Shown here one piece after another: positions 11,001 through 24,300 of a DNA stretch of 64,000 nucleotides. The DNA comes from Daphnia carinata (taxonomy: Eukaryota > Arthropoda > Branchiopoda > Diplostraca > Daphniidae), in NCBI RefSeq assembly GCF_022539665.2, contig NC_081333.1:3782001-3846000 (forward strand). Direction: 5' to 3'. How positions within the stretch are numbered: position 1 is the stretch's first letter; every line of letters starts with the position of its first letter. Made by a program: the position numbers and the translations under genes. The notes below the pieces were generated by a model. It saw nothing but the letters and a program-made list of their open reading frames with translations. It was not told the DNA's origin and made no database searches.

Positions 11001-14000
11001 AAGGGTCGAGTCTGAGATAATTAAGTGCCGTTGAATTTTCCATTTTTGGTCGGTTGACCAGAGCCCGTCCATTCCTATCGTACTCAAGATATCCATTAAC
11101 GTCAAAATGCAAACAATACGTGCACTTGGCACACTTCAGGCTAAAAGCGATCGATTACGTTCCTTCCCTATTCCCATTGTCCTTATGTTTCAGGCCTTTG
11201 CAAATGACACTCCCAGGGTGTGCTGGAGAAGCGTCATGAATCATCTGCGTCTAACCCAGAACTTCCGGGATAACCGAAAAATTGTCAAGATATTTAAAGC
11301 AGGTAACTTAATACTATACCCCATCTTCCATTTCTAACAACCTGGACACTTAAACAATTCTATGGCTAAAATAAAGATAACAAAGTCTAACCTTGGACGC
11401 TGACCAGCCCACCACATATGGCCAATTGCGATTTAGGAGAGATGAGTCCCGGTCGTCCGGCGGATTTCTTGCCACCGCGGAAAATGCGGGCGATGCGATT
11501 TGTTTTGGTGAACAACGCGGCGTAGACGACGCTGAAACACAGCCCAATGGCTGTCTGCTGGACGCCGCAAACGACGTCCGTTGGTCGCAGGACAAACAGG
11601 AAGGAGACCATGTAGCAGAGAAGGATGCCACTGAGAAGGACGTAACTCAATTCTCTTCCAGATGCTCGCACCACTGGCGTGTCATTGTGTTGACAAAACA
11701 CCCCTAAAACCTGTCAGGACAATTAGTGTTTCCATTCGCCTTTCGTTATGAATTTAAACTTAAAAATAAATGTGGTATTTACTGCGAAGGTGAGTAGGAT
11801 GCCAACAGCCGAAAATGACATGGCTCCAATGGCCCAGCCGGTATCGGGTCGAAGGTAAACCTCAGGAATGTGCAGACATTGATTCCGTTCTGCATTGGGT
11901 AGAGTGCCTAGCGGACAAGCTGAGCATTGCGTTTCGTCATCTGGATTTCGGATCTATTTCAGAAAAACAAATGTCGAATGATCTTCCAGATGGCATAGGC
12001 ATGCTTTTTTCTGAGCATAAGCCCATCAGCCATCGATCGGCACAAGGGATCCAATGATCCAAATCGAACTATATTCTTGCACGCCGTATGATGGTAAACC
12101 GAATAAGCTCTGCTGTGCTATCTTCTCCTTACTTCCCTTAAAACGACACCATGCAACACATCGACCTCCACGTTCTTTTTGTCTAACTCCCCCCATCAAT
12201 ATATGCAACATCATGCAGTACCGTCTGATGGGAATTCAATCTCGTCTGCGACCACGTTTCCCCGCTAACTTCGTACTGCCCTATGAAAAGGCAGCTACTG
12301 GTCTCTTTCATACAATCAAGCAGAAATCACACAAAGCCAATATCCTCCAGCACATCGCACGTAGCTACAAAAATATAGTAAAGCGTAACGTTACCTGATA
12401 GAGAATGCATTCGACGCACGTCCAGCAGCAACCTTCGCCTTCCACGTACTTTTTCGCCTGCGAAGCGTTGCACGGCCGGCTGCAAATGGACTCGGGTGGC
12501 GTTGACCGATCGCCTCGGAATCGTAGCTCTTTCATTTAGATACATTGCAAAACGAAACAAAGTACATAAAAATTAAACACTGATTTGTGCCCACTATTAC
12601 ATCTAAATTACAGCAAAAGGTCACCTGTGTTATGGAAACAAATTAACAACCAATAATGCTTAATTACCAACCCAACTCACTTAAAAAGGAAAATTTTCAA
12701 AATGGCTGGACAAAAAGTGCGCCAAAATTTTCCTCATCGGTCAGAACTTTACGAGACGTCCAAATCTCAAGAAAGACAAAGACCTAACTGCAAAAGGTAA
12801 AGACATTTTGATCCTTTAGAAAGAAAGGAAAGGAAAATTTCCATATTTTCGTTTGCTAACCCCTACCCTAAAAATTTAAAGAAGCCACCAGCGAAATGTT
12901 CACCCTTTCCCAAGGTCGATGTTCCCTCCTTCGAGAAAACAAACAAATGAATAACTACATGGGTGTTTGCTCCCAACTCTCTAACCACGTGAGGAAAAGG
13001 GAGATTCGGGTGATAGGGTGGATATAGGATAGGAAAGTTATTGTTCTCGAAAAATTTCTTACCCTTCCCTTCTCAGTCTCCATCCGCCATTATGGTTTTG
13101 GGATCAACCAATCACAAGAAGTTAATTTCCCAAAGCGAAAATCAGAGGGCTTAGCTTCACTAACCTAATCGAAATAGAGCTTTACAATAATGGCAAACAA
13201 ACCCAGTAAAAAATGTTTCTGATTAGCTTGCCAAGCTCTAAATCAAATAAATAATAAACACATGTTTTTCTTTTTATATAACCTATCTAAGACAAGACAA
13301 CAGAGATAAACAATGTCGAATACACTGCCATGACGCAGCACAGTACGAAAGCCAATGCTTCGGGTAATGGAAGCAGTATCGTTTCATTAGGAGAGTGGAC
13401 AATGTCTCGTCATATAATGATCCTGCCTTTTGATATTCTTTTGTTACTCACGCTTTTTGTTGTATATATGGGTTCCTCTGTAGTATTACTTAACAAAGAA
13501 GTGGTATCAAACCCACGTAGACAGGCAAATACATACCATTCGTATCAAGCTTTAGTTGTCCAGAGTGGTATTCACCAATGCGGAGCCTTCGATATCGACC
13601 GGGCGAGACTTGCTTGAAATGAATGAGATCATAACGAGCAGGTCCATCTCCGAAATCGTCGAATTGGAAACGATCACCACTCAATCCTGTTAGCAAGAAG
13701 AGTAGTATTATGAATTCGCGAAATTAGTAATTAATTACATGTTTATCAAATATAGGACAGCCTTTATTTCCTCGTAATTAACGAAAGGGTAGATTGCAAA
13801 TACCTGTGAATTCGACTCTTCTGAGATACTTGAGCAGTTCGCTACCGTCAATAGGAACCATTTCTTTGCACAGACCCTTACGGCCGTGACATAAGGTCTG
13901 GTGCATATCTCTGATGAACAGACATAAGAAAAACAAATGGTGCGATCAAGTCTATGTTAGAACTTAATTTGGCTTATATCATCGTTTCAGTTACGACGTT

Positions 14001-17000
14001 TATGTTATTTATCTCGGAAGTAGTTTTTCGTTTCCTTTTTTGTCGACGTGTTTATTGCGTTTGGACTTACGTACTTGAAAGCATTGGCGAAGGCCAAGAC
14101 AGCGTCGGAAACGTATTGCAGTTGGCCTTCGAACTCAACGCTTTCGGGCGTGAGTTTCTCTTGACCGGTGCACGTCCTATGCCAATCCTATAAAGGTAAC
14201 ATACCAATCCAATTCTTTTACATTTCATCGTATCCAATTTTGTTGATTACCTGATTGTAAGGAGTTGGTGGACTGGATGGGTACCGACACTGGAAATGGT
14301 TTTCCCAGAATTCTGTCGAAAAAAAAAAAGGCCAGACATTAAGCTGCACCTTTCTAAAGCCCATACCAATCTTAATTAATGCTATGGCTAAGCAATTAAT
14401 TGGAAGGTGGAACAAAGATAACTGTAGAATGAGGGCTTTAAAGATAATTTTAAGACATGGCTAGTCATCCTCCCTCGAGAAATAAATCCGGTATATTAAG
14501 CAAAGACAACTAACGTGAAAAAGAAAGAATGGATAAAGAATAATTTTCGATAGAAAGACTCACCAATGAACCAGGGATTGCGTTTGTTGTTGAGCGGCGT
14601 GAGCGAGAGAAAGTAATTATCGAATCCCCTAATGGGATGAGCTTGCGGAAGAAAAGCCAAAGTGCCTTCGACTTCTGGTTCATTTCCTTCGGAGACGAGC
14701 AGCCGGCCAGCCCATCCATCAGATCCGATCCAGTTGAAATTGGCCGTCAGATTGTTGCGTCGAACAGCTCGCATCACTCCCGACACTTCCTGGTCCGACC
14801 CGAAAATAATGACACCTTTCGCTTTCGGTTTCGAGTTCAACTTGTGAACAATGCCATTGTAGGCCGCTTCGCTGGCCACGCCCGAATCCTTCACCAGCCG
14901 CTCCTTGACGGCGATACAAATGTTGTTCTTGGCCAGCAGCACTTCCAGCTCCTCAAATGCCTGTGAGTAATAAGTGTGGGTGTGGCTGATGACATTGCTT
15001 GATCATGAGGTCAACATTGATGGATAGAACTACAAAAGAATGCTTTTCCCTTTGCCAGCTCATAACCGTAGTCTCAGAGAGGGATCGAGTGGCGTCATCC
15101 ATCAAGTACTCTTTAAGCCTGTGGGTTTGATTCTCCTGATATTGTAAACATACTTTTGGATAGTGCATGAAGCTTGGATACTACCCCATGAAGAAGAAAA
15201 AAGACAGTGTAGCATAATACACTTCATTGACACTGAAGGCCAATCGAAAATGGATACGTCTTGGGATTTCTCATGCGTGTTTTCATGAAGATGGAATATA
15301 TTGGCTTGCAGACAAATATTGGCTCACTTGATCACTATTGATCAAAGCCGTTTGACGTGTTCGATCATGTATCCCGAAGCAAAACAGAGCCATCTTCCAC
15401 ATCGAACAACGTTGCTGTACATTTTTCACGAAAAATGCTCTTGCTGAATTTTTTTGTTTTGCAACAAATTAAAGTACTATTCTACTTTGCCGTAGGAAGC
15501 CATGTTCTTGTCTATACGCTTCTACGTCACGATAGTTTGTTAAACGAACCAAACGAGCTGGTATAATGCATTTCGCGATAAGGGGAATAAACCTGATTAA
15601 ATTTGACTCGAGTATCTAGGCAGTCTAATCAATTGACGAGGTTAACAACTTGATCGATCCACCGTTGGCAAAGATGAAATGTTTACGCCTCTTCCCATTG
15701 ACAAGCATTTTTTTTTGTTTGGGTGAAAGTTCCAGTAGAACGAACTTTTATGTATCAAAGAGGGAACAATATCCCAAACAATCTCTTTGGGAGAGAGCCT
15801 CACACGGTTAATGGTGCCGAGAGCTCGGTTCCGAAAACCCCGGATAGAACATAAAACCGGGCGTGACAATTCAGCTGATATTTCCCTGGCCAAGCTCAAA
15901 AAGAAAACTTCTCCGAAATCGTATACACTGCAAGAGATATTCCGGATGGCTGCGTGAAACGTACGCCCACGGGGGAGAACAAAAATCAAAATGAAGTGAT
16001 CCTGATAGAATCTCAATTTATCCAACTTGGTGACAATTCCACACATGTCCCAAAACTCAATGTAGGGCCATAAGAATTGCATACGGTTGATTGCAAGGGT
16101 AGGAATCGAGGATGAAAAGGATTTCAAGTTACCAGTAGGGCAAAGATGGGCGTATGTTGATCATAGAGATGCACATCCGGATGATCACATCACATCTCAG
16201 TCAACGGAATAAAATCTAATATTTGAACGCCTTTTGTTATGTTTCGTGTTTTCAATGCTGTCGCATCCAAACTTGGCCGTCAGCTCACGATGTTTGGCAT
16301 TTTTCTTTTTCTATAGTTTAAAAAAGGCGGCGAGGAAAAGCCTTCAATCTTCCTGCCTTACACAGTGTCCTCGAAATTTATTGACGGTTTCTTGGCAAAG
16401 GTTTACTCGTCGATCAAATCGATAAAGCATTTCGGCATCAATAGCTGGTGGGGTAAACATCGAAAGCATTGTGCGAGAGGGTTGTGATGTTTACCTTGAT
16501 ACCGTACGTGGATTCTTCGTAGAGGATAGAAATGTAGGTCCATTTGAGGAATCGAATCATCTGGACGATGGCCATTACTTGGTGATGGTCGGATGGAATA
16601 GTCCGCGTGAAATATTCAAATCGTTGCTTGTTACTCAGCTCGGGACTCGACGAGAAGAAGGAAACCTTTTAACAGACACGAGCCGTAAACATCAAACCAC
16701 AAAAGGAAGTGTTACATTTGTCGTTTAATAGTAAACACGCCGGATATACAGAAAAAGAACGAACAAAAAATCACCTGGGGGATTTTGAAGAGTCGCAAAA
16801 GATTTGCCACTTGGATGGACGTTCCCGACGATGAGGCGCCTACCACTCCCGAAATAACTTTATTCCTCACATCCGGTACAGTTCCATCCAGACATTTGTA
16901 TTCCGTGTCATCGATATTGCTAATGGAACCTACGAGATCGAGATAACAGCATCAACAACTGAATCATTTCAATGTATACAGACCAAATGCACTTTTGCAT

Positions 17001-18392
17001 TCTGTAATTCTCTTGAACGAGGAGCAGATATTTCCTTGTCGGATGCCGATAAACTTCCTTCGGGAAACGTGTTTTTCTTTTCTTCCCCCCCCCCCCCCCC
17101 CCCCCCATTTTTTTTTTTTTTGGGGGGGGGGGGGGCTTCCATTCCCTACTTAAGTGCACATGCTGCTTCACTTAGAGAAGACCCACTGCTGCGTGAGTGG
17201 CAAAATTCAAAAAAAGAGTCACTCGGTAAGTTCTATCGCTCACGCCAAGAAGCTTAAACTAAGCCTTCGAATAGCGCTGAATTAGTTTGCTCAAACAGTT
17301 AACCGAGTACGCCCAGCACTTAAGAGAGTGAAGGATTCAAGGTGGTCCCACCTCAATATAAGGACGTAACACTATATCACCCATTACAGTTAATTAGAAG
17401 TAATCGAGTAACTGATGCACATCATACATGTTATTTTATACACATCGTGTGTCTTGTGACGTCATTCTCGAAACGATTGCCATTATAATTCGAATTAAAC
17501 GTTTTTCTTTACATAAAAAATGTGTTGTGATTTGTTTCCTTATTATCGCATCGTCATTTGTCGTCCGTTGACCAAACAGGAAGGTAAGAGATAACCTAAC
17601 GTATCTTTTTATGTTTGACGGTCTTATATAATATTCTACGTGATTTATTTCCCCCGTTAATGACGGGACTAGGAATAGAATTTCAAACCTCATTATAGAC
17701 TCGCCTGTCTCATCGCTAAATAAAGCGTCCAATTATATTGCTAGCGATAGGACATACCGCATGTAAGAGTAGAAGCACATACGTATGCTATGAATTTGTA
17801 CGTCCAACGGGAGAACCACTGTCAGGACCGTTACGTAATGGCCTGTTAGGCTTGACTATCTGTTTTGCCTTCGTGTTTTTTTTTGTGTATTGTATCGGGA
17901 GTAACTGATACTGTAATTCTTTTTGTCCCATCATTTTCTCTGTGCACTGTACCTTTGATAAAAGCGACGGCCTGTTCCAGTCCGTAAGTGTCTTTGTCGC
18001 AGTCGTCGAGGATGTGGGCGCCGATGGTGAATCCGGATTCGTTGGACAGGATCGGATTAATTTGATCGATGGTGAACAACATTGTCTCCAAGGCCTTTCC
18101 ATTTTTTATTTCAAACCAAACGTTTGCAATAAATGTCTCGTTCAATCACTCGTGAATGAAAATATGTTACCTGAATGCCACCTTGTGGCATGACAGGTCC
18201 ACAGGTGATGTCTTCGTGTCTTTCATGGACCATCATGAGACCACCGAGAATGAGATCACCTTCCACTTCCGCGGCCTTCTTAGTAGGCCATGTGAAATTG
18301 AAGGCAGACTTGGAGTTTGACACCTGGGTTCGACTGTACACGAGCAATGGCGATATGAACATCATAGAAAAGAACCACCAAAGGCCCATCAT
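7517..18392 (-). CDS. metabotropic glutamate receptor-like class C GPCR, copy A (mXR/mangetout-type)
   Basis: Coding exons, 5' to 3' on the - strand: 18171-18392, 17953-18094, 16775-16929, 16495-16665, 14564-14960, 14251-14312, 14075-14187, 13804-13910, 13537-13686, 12395-12528, 11783-11953, 11392-11710, 9094-9209, 8869-9023, 8614-8749, 7880-7961, 7517-7818. They join without a break into 977 residues. Exons 1-9 give a signal peptide and Venus-flytrap domain, exons 10-11 the nine-Cys linker, and exons 11-15 seven membrane segments with the mGluR signatures KTNRIARIF and [10 protein letters not shown]. Exons 16-17 form the tail, ending RHVSL. Ala75 and Gln in EGQLQ replace the glutamate side-chain contacts Arg78 and Lys409 of mGluR1, so the ligand is probably not glutamate. 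The exon 10 acceptor lies 3 bp downstream of the one used in B and C, removing one Glu. The exon 16 donor GTCTGA is weak. The start was set at the MMGLWW double Met; an in-frame ATG at 18434 would add 14 residues. The largest introns (9210-11391, 14961-16494) hold no recognised gene. Confidence 0.92.
8029..8059. repeat. 31-base A tract inside intron 15 of receptor copy A
   Basis: Uninterrupted A run, read as T on the coding strand, between coding exons 15 and 16 of copy A. Copies B and C lack it at the same place. Confidence 0.9.
17085..17135. repeat. C22 - T14 - G14 inverted homopolymer tract in intron 2 of copy A
   Basis: A run of 22 C (17085-17106) is followed by A, 14 T and 14 G (17122-17135). 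The C and G runs are complementary and could pair as a hairpin stem around an A/T loop. Not present in the matching intron of B or C. Confidence 0.9.
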
Positions 18393-21300
18393 GACGAGTT
18401 CGGTTTGCTTTTTGAACTCTTCGTTGATGTACACTGGTTCTATGTTTCTCTACGAATTGATCCGTTTGCTCGTCGATCGGAAACCATCAGGCTCTTCCGT
18501 TATCACGGACGACCAAATCACAGCAGCTGTTCCTAATTAGAAATTGTATTAGAACTCCAATTGAGATTAACCGAACATCGTTAATTGAATGACATTCTTT
18601 CATTGGTAAGACTAGAAAAAAAATATATATAAGCCTTAAAATTCTAAAATGAATGGCTCGGAAGAACGTGCAAGTCGGTTGAAAGGACGGATGGCCAAGT
18701 TAAAGATGAAATTCACGCGTGTTTAAATGCACCATATCATTACTTTTAAATTACCAAAATTCCATTAGCGGAACGAACCTAAAATGCTACGCCAAGTCAA
18801 AAGTTTTCTCATTTCATACGCTTGTTTCAATGTTGATACATCTCCGTTTGCCATTCACTCTACTTTAATGAACAGTCTCCTGTGCCCGACATTTTACGCA
18901 CACCCGTGCACTATACCCGACATCTTACGCTACAGCAGGCGTCCTACATAAAAGCATCGATATAAGTTTCCAACAAGAATTCACTTTGTATCGCCACTTT
19001 GGATTCAAATTCCATCCGTTGGTTGGACGTCTCCTGAATGTAAAACAAAATTCAATTTGAGCGTCCATGCAAATACCTATGTTGGATACCACCCCTGACG
19101 CGTGACTCTGTTTCTTACAATAACTCAAACGCAAAGGAAACAAAAAATCTTTTTGATTCAAAATGCTATGCACAACACTCTTTCTTCTATTATTAAAGAA
19201 AAAAAAAATCGCGAGCTCTGGATAAGTAATCTTAATAACATCCTGTTGCAAAATGTGTCACTGCTCCGATAAAATGCCGTCTATCTCGTTGCAGTACTCG
19301 CCATATGCTCGTGGGAGCGAATAAATCGACTATGCGAATGCTCCGAAGGGGGGGTGGGCTCGATCCTTCACGTCTCGGGACAGCTTGAGTCTTGCGATAT
19401 CACGTGCTGATACGTCCGAAAAGAAAAAAACAAAAATGGGCCCTTCGTGCACGTAGACCATCACTTTAAAACAGCCTTGTACTACATAGGGTAGATGTTC
19501 CAATTTTTCGATACTTTTGTTCAATTTAGAAAGATAAGCAAAATTGAGATGGCCATTTTACATGAAGTGCAATTTTGGTTATTGCTATTTTTGTGTTTTC
19601 GACGTGATTCATCCCATCTTCATCATTTGAAACTTGTGATCTATAGCGCCGGGGTGATTTACTTGTAAAGCCTTGGGTTGTGTTTATAAAAATAATGGGA
19701 AATCACGTGGACGCAAGGCAATAAATAGCACGCGCTGTTCTAATGCTTCGGGAGCGGCGGGAAAAAAAATAAAGCAAAAATCGGTTTGCTTCGTACATGG
19801 ATACATATATATGGGTTTGGAGTGACAGCACCTTTTTACGAGCAGCGTCAACAGCTTCTTTTTGATTTCCAGACTTGTCCTTCCCTTGAAACGTGTGATT
19901 TGATCAACCGTTACTGCAACTCGATTTTGAATAATGCGAAGCGCACTTTTGCGTCACGTGCGGGCAAAAAGCAAGAAAAAAGAGTTTGGTCTCAACGGAT
20001 TGCGAAAATCTACAAACTTTTCGTTTGATGCGCATCGTCCATGTTGTTCCCGGGACGTTAGAAAAAAGCGAGTTCGGTTCCATAGAAAAGTTAACAATTT
20101 TTTTCTGTAGCGTTTTTGATTCGTGGAATATTTCAATTTTCGGTATCAAAGGGGGATTTGCGTAGAATTTAAATGCACCGCTTGTAACATTATGTCATCA
20201 TCGACTGCCTTTTGTAATACCCTTGGCGCTAATGTATTGCAAAAACGGAATTCAAAATAGGCTCCCGGACTATGTTTATCGATTCAAATTAAATAACGCA
20301 TCGTTTGGTTTTTCTTCTTCCTTCGAAAACTGTTTGCCCAATCGAAAAACGTTTCAATCAAATCAACTACGTTTGGAGTAAAAAAAGAATTAAATAAGAT
20401 AAAAAGAAAACATGTCGCGATCGATCGTCTTCTGGCAGATTTCTGATGGAACTGTCTTGTATAGTCTACACATCAAACGCACAGCGGCCAAAGAGTTTAT
20501 GATTGCACCCCCTTCATATTTGAAAGTTTAGATTCCAAACTGCAACAAAAATGGGATTGAATTCACTTGTGCAACCCCGCAGCAACGATTCAACATACGT
20601 CAGAGCCCACAGGCATCTTGCTTTGATAACCTAATAAAGAGAAATGCGTGTACCTAAATCATCTTCGTTTTTTTTCCCCTTCGCTCGCTGAAGAACTAGT
20701 TATTCATGAAATAAAAAAAACCCATTTTTTTTCTTCGCAATAGTTCCCGTCTTCTTTTTTGTGCGGTCTCGCATCTTTAAGAAAGGACGATGTCAACGCA
20801 AGGTCTCGGATGAGCATCAAATGTCAGCGCTATATTTGTAACACACGGTCTAGTTAACGTCAACAACTATGACAACTATAACGCTATCAATATGATAATG
20901 GCTCGGAGTTTTGTTGACCGAGCTGTCGGAAGACTTTTCCTCGTTAGCTAAAAACTCTTTGTTCATCATCGTGATTGCCACACACATAAATGAACAGTCT
21001 ATGACGTCCCAACCGTCACGCGCGCACAACTTCGTGACAGATCGTGGATCGTAAACGCAACTTTGTCTTGGGCAGAACCGTTTCTTTTCTATACCAGCTG
21101 TCCTATTTTTTAAAATTCCTTTTTAGACAACAAGATATTAATAAAGAGTTATTTTGGGACATTTAAAAAGTTTGTCCTAATTGAGGCTGACTTTATACAG
21201 TTCTTCGTTATTGCTGTGTGTTCATCGTGCTCTTAATCAACGTACTACGTAATACTTCTAATACGTCCTATTTGTTCATATCGTTTTTGCCGTCTCAACT

Positions 21301-24300
21301 TTCACGCTGGATCGCATCCGGCTGGTTTACAACATTCGACGTAGGAAGTAAAAATAACCAAAATAAAATGTATAAGGCCAATTTAACGATTGTAATTGAC
21401 GGAGGGATCACAGTGATGTAAAGATATCGTGAAAAGCAGTCGACCATCGCTGTTTTCACATGTCCAGCAATTTGAGTGAAGACTGAACGACTTGGCCGGT
21501 ATAGTGGCCGGAAAGGAGCGTGTTCCTTCGTACAAACGGTGAGAAAAAATTGGCAAGGTCTTGTTCCTCTTTTTCTGCTGCTATTGTTGTCGGGACCACT
21601 AAATGTAAGCTCATAAGTAGGAATTTATATCCCACTAAATTATACACAGGGTCGTATCGCCTGTCCTTATTCTTCATCTTCACGGCCGATGGTGATTGGC
21701 GAGTAGCCGAATTTTTCAGGATGATTCTCCGTGTTTGGCAAATAGCCATCAGTAGTTAACGTTTCTTCGATATAAAATTCGGGGTTGTAAACAATGTTTT
21801 TTCTTTTGCTTGTAAACTTACGAGGAAATGGCTGAACTTTCTGCACAAATGAATTGAAATTTTTTTAATCGTTTAGTTCAGTAATTAGCAGGGCATTCTT
21901 TCGCTTCCCTGCTTTATTTCTTTTTTGTTTGCTCACATAATTTAACTAAATATTGTGCTGATGCCAGTTAAGCATACAGCCGAGCTTTTATAAAGAGACA
22001 AGAAAAAGGCAAAGAGCAGAAAATGAGAGAAGTTTGAGTGTCACGAAGGATCCGAGTATATAACGTTAATACACGTTAATACTCCTTTCTTTGTGTTGCT
22101 GCTTGAATGTCAGCACGTGATTGCAGAAAAATGACATAACCAGCCTCTGATGCGGCCAGGCATATAATTGTTGAGAATTAATCTCGATCGGCGCAGCCAA
22201 AGGATTTGCTTCGCTTTACTTCATCTTTTCACGGTCTTCGCCGCTTTTTAGAAAATGAGGTCAACCATCAGGCCCACTACCAGGTGTCTTTCTACATTCA
22301 TTTAGAATTAATCTTCATGTTCTTTTAATAGATACAATAAGCGAAAAAAAAAAGAAATGGGGCTGGCCTTCTTTTTCTGGTTGCCATATGAATTACCTAG
22401 AGTAGCACTAATGGACTGTCATATCTCGCCAATATTTTTAGACACACCTCAACGCTGCGTATTGTTGTCTGGAACCATTGGGGCCCTAAAATTGAAAAGT
22501 AAATCTCTACCACGCCCTATATAGTGAAAGGACTGCTATGTGGATGATAAGGCATTCAGACGAAGGCTTTCAACCCAAATGTATTTCACTTTCTGTCTGC
22601 TTGATAGCCTACATTATGCATGCCATTAGTTTGATGTAGAGACACGCCAACGATCGCCAAATCCTGTTATGTACACATCATATACCTATACGTGTACTGT
22701 GTTTCGAGGATTTACTATACGATTGATTTTGCGCCTCACGCAACACGCCCATCGTACGTCTATATTGTCATTTGGAAATTTGATTGCTTCTAGTCTTAAA
22801 GTATAATGGCATTCTGTTTATTTTTTTTTTCAAGGTTTCAAATCGACTTGAATAGGCAAGTCGTTGGCACACAACGTTATGTGTTGAAAGAGCTGTGTGT
22901 ATCATGCCAGTATCCTGTATTACGAGATTTCCATAGCGTTTCGCTTGTAGGATCGATTGAGCTACAGGAAGATTCGCAATCGAATCAATCGAGAAATGAT
23001 CTATTTCTTTTTGTGTGTGCGTGTGTGCACGAACACACACGACATTGCTGATTCAATAACGCTGATAGTGCCTTTGTCGTTCAACCCGAATGAAAGAAAA
23101 TCATATGAAAAATATAACGACAATTTTCAATACACCTTGAGGCCGTTCGAAGTATTGACCATTAAATACAGCATGTTATGTCCTGGCCCCATAGCTCTGC
23201 ATTCCATAGTGATGGGCACATGAGTAGCTGACACAAGTTTTGCCCGTAAATTTATTTGCATAAAAGTAAAGAGGATGGCACGCTTGTAGCTCAGAGGGCT
23301 TATTAATGTATAGGATATAAAATAGAAAGAATAAAGGCTTTAGGGAATTCTTCCGATTACCATGCTTCCTTAACCGTGAGCTTATAAAAAAAGAGTTTCT
23401 ACCAGTAAAAAAGAAGCATGTTCTTTCGCTTTTTCTAAATTGTATGCAAAGCCCATGATAAATCGCAGTTGAGATTACACTATTTTGAAGGTTGGACGAA
23501 CGGCGTCAAATAGTGCGAAGAAGAATCAATAATGGCAACGATTTTCTTCGACTGGCAAACTATTTCCTACAAGGTCTTTTTCCTTTTTCTATATTGAAGA
23601 GCCCTTGCATGTAAACTATACGTAACTTTGTCTGCCCTAGCCAAAGGATAGCCTCCCATTTCCGCGCTTTGTTAAGTTCCTTTTCTTAGTCTGCAGAGAC
23701 TTGGTGTTAAAAAAAAAAGGGAAGCTACGTAGTTCCCGGAGCTAATTTATCTCCCTTACACGACGGGGCATAGGAAAATTTAAACATTTATTTCGTTTGC
23801 CTTTGTAACGAGCTAAAAAAGTAGATCCTCATGAACAGTTCATCGTTTTTTGTTTCTTTATCTTCATCCTCTACCTCTTTATACGTATAGAAAACCTGCA
23901 GTCTTCCTTTATTCAAGTTTTGCTGACGATGAAAACATGTCTTTTCTACAGTTGCTGTTTATCATGGCAACATGCAGCATAGTTTCTATGTGCACTTGTG
24001 AATTTGTTTGGCTTGCAAACTCTGACAAAGGCTAATGAGCATCAGGATGTGGAGAGGAAACAATGACGGAACTAAGAAACACATCGTCAAGAAAAAGCCC
24101 GTAGCTAGAAATTGATATTGGTTACTTGTTTTGTTTGTTTTTCTATGTTCTATCTCGATTGTGTGTAGTGCACATCACGGATTGATTTCCGTGTTTAATG
24201 CATTCGCAGCCGCCACTACGTTGCGGAATAAGGCCCATTAGTGTAAGGACATTAAAGGCACGCATAAATAGTTGGCAGCTTGCATCATCCCTCGATTTCA

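Noticed and set aside
11393-11707. 104-codon open frame on the + strand
   Set aside because: It is the antisense of receptor exon 12 in copy A; similar antisense frames occur in B and C.
14637-14966. 109-codon open frame on the + strand
   Set aside because: Antisense of receptor exon 5 in copy A, open only because of codon bias on the coding strand.
23283-23345. tRNA-like A box (TAGCTCAGAGGGC)
   Set aside because: No matching B box or cloverleaf arms follow within tRNA distance.
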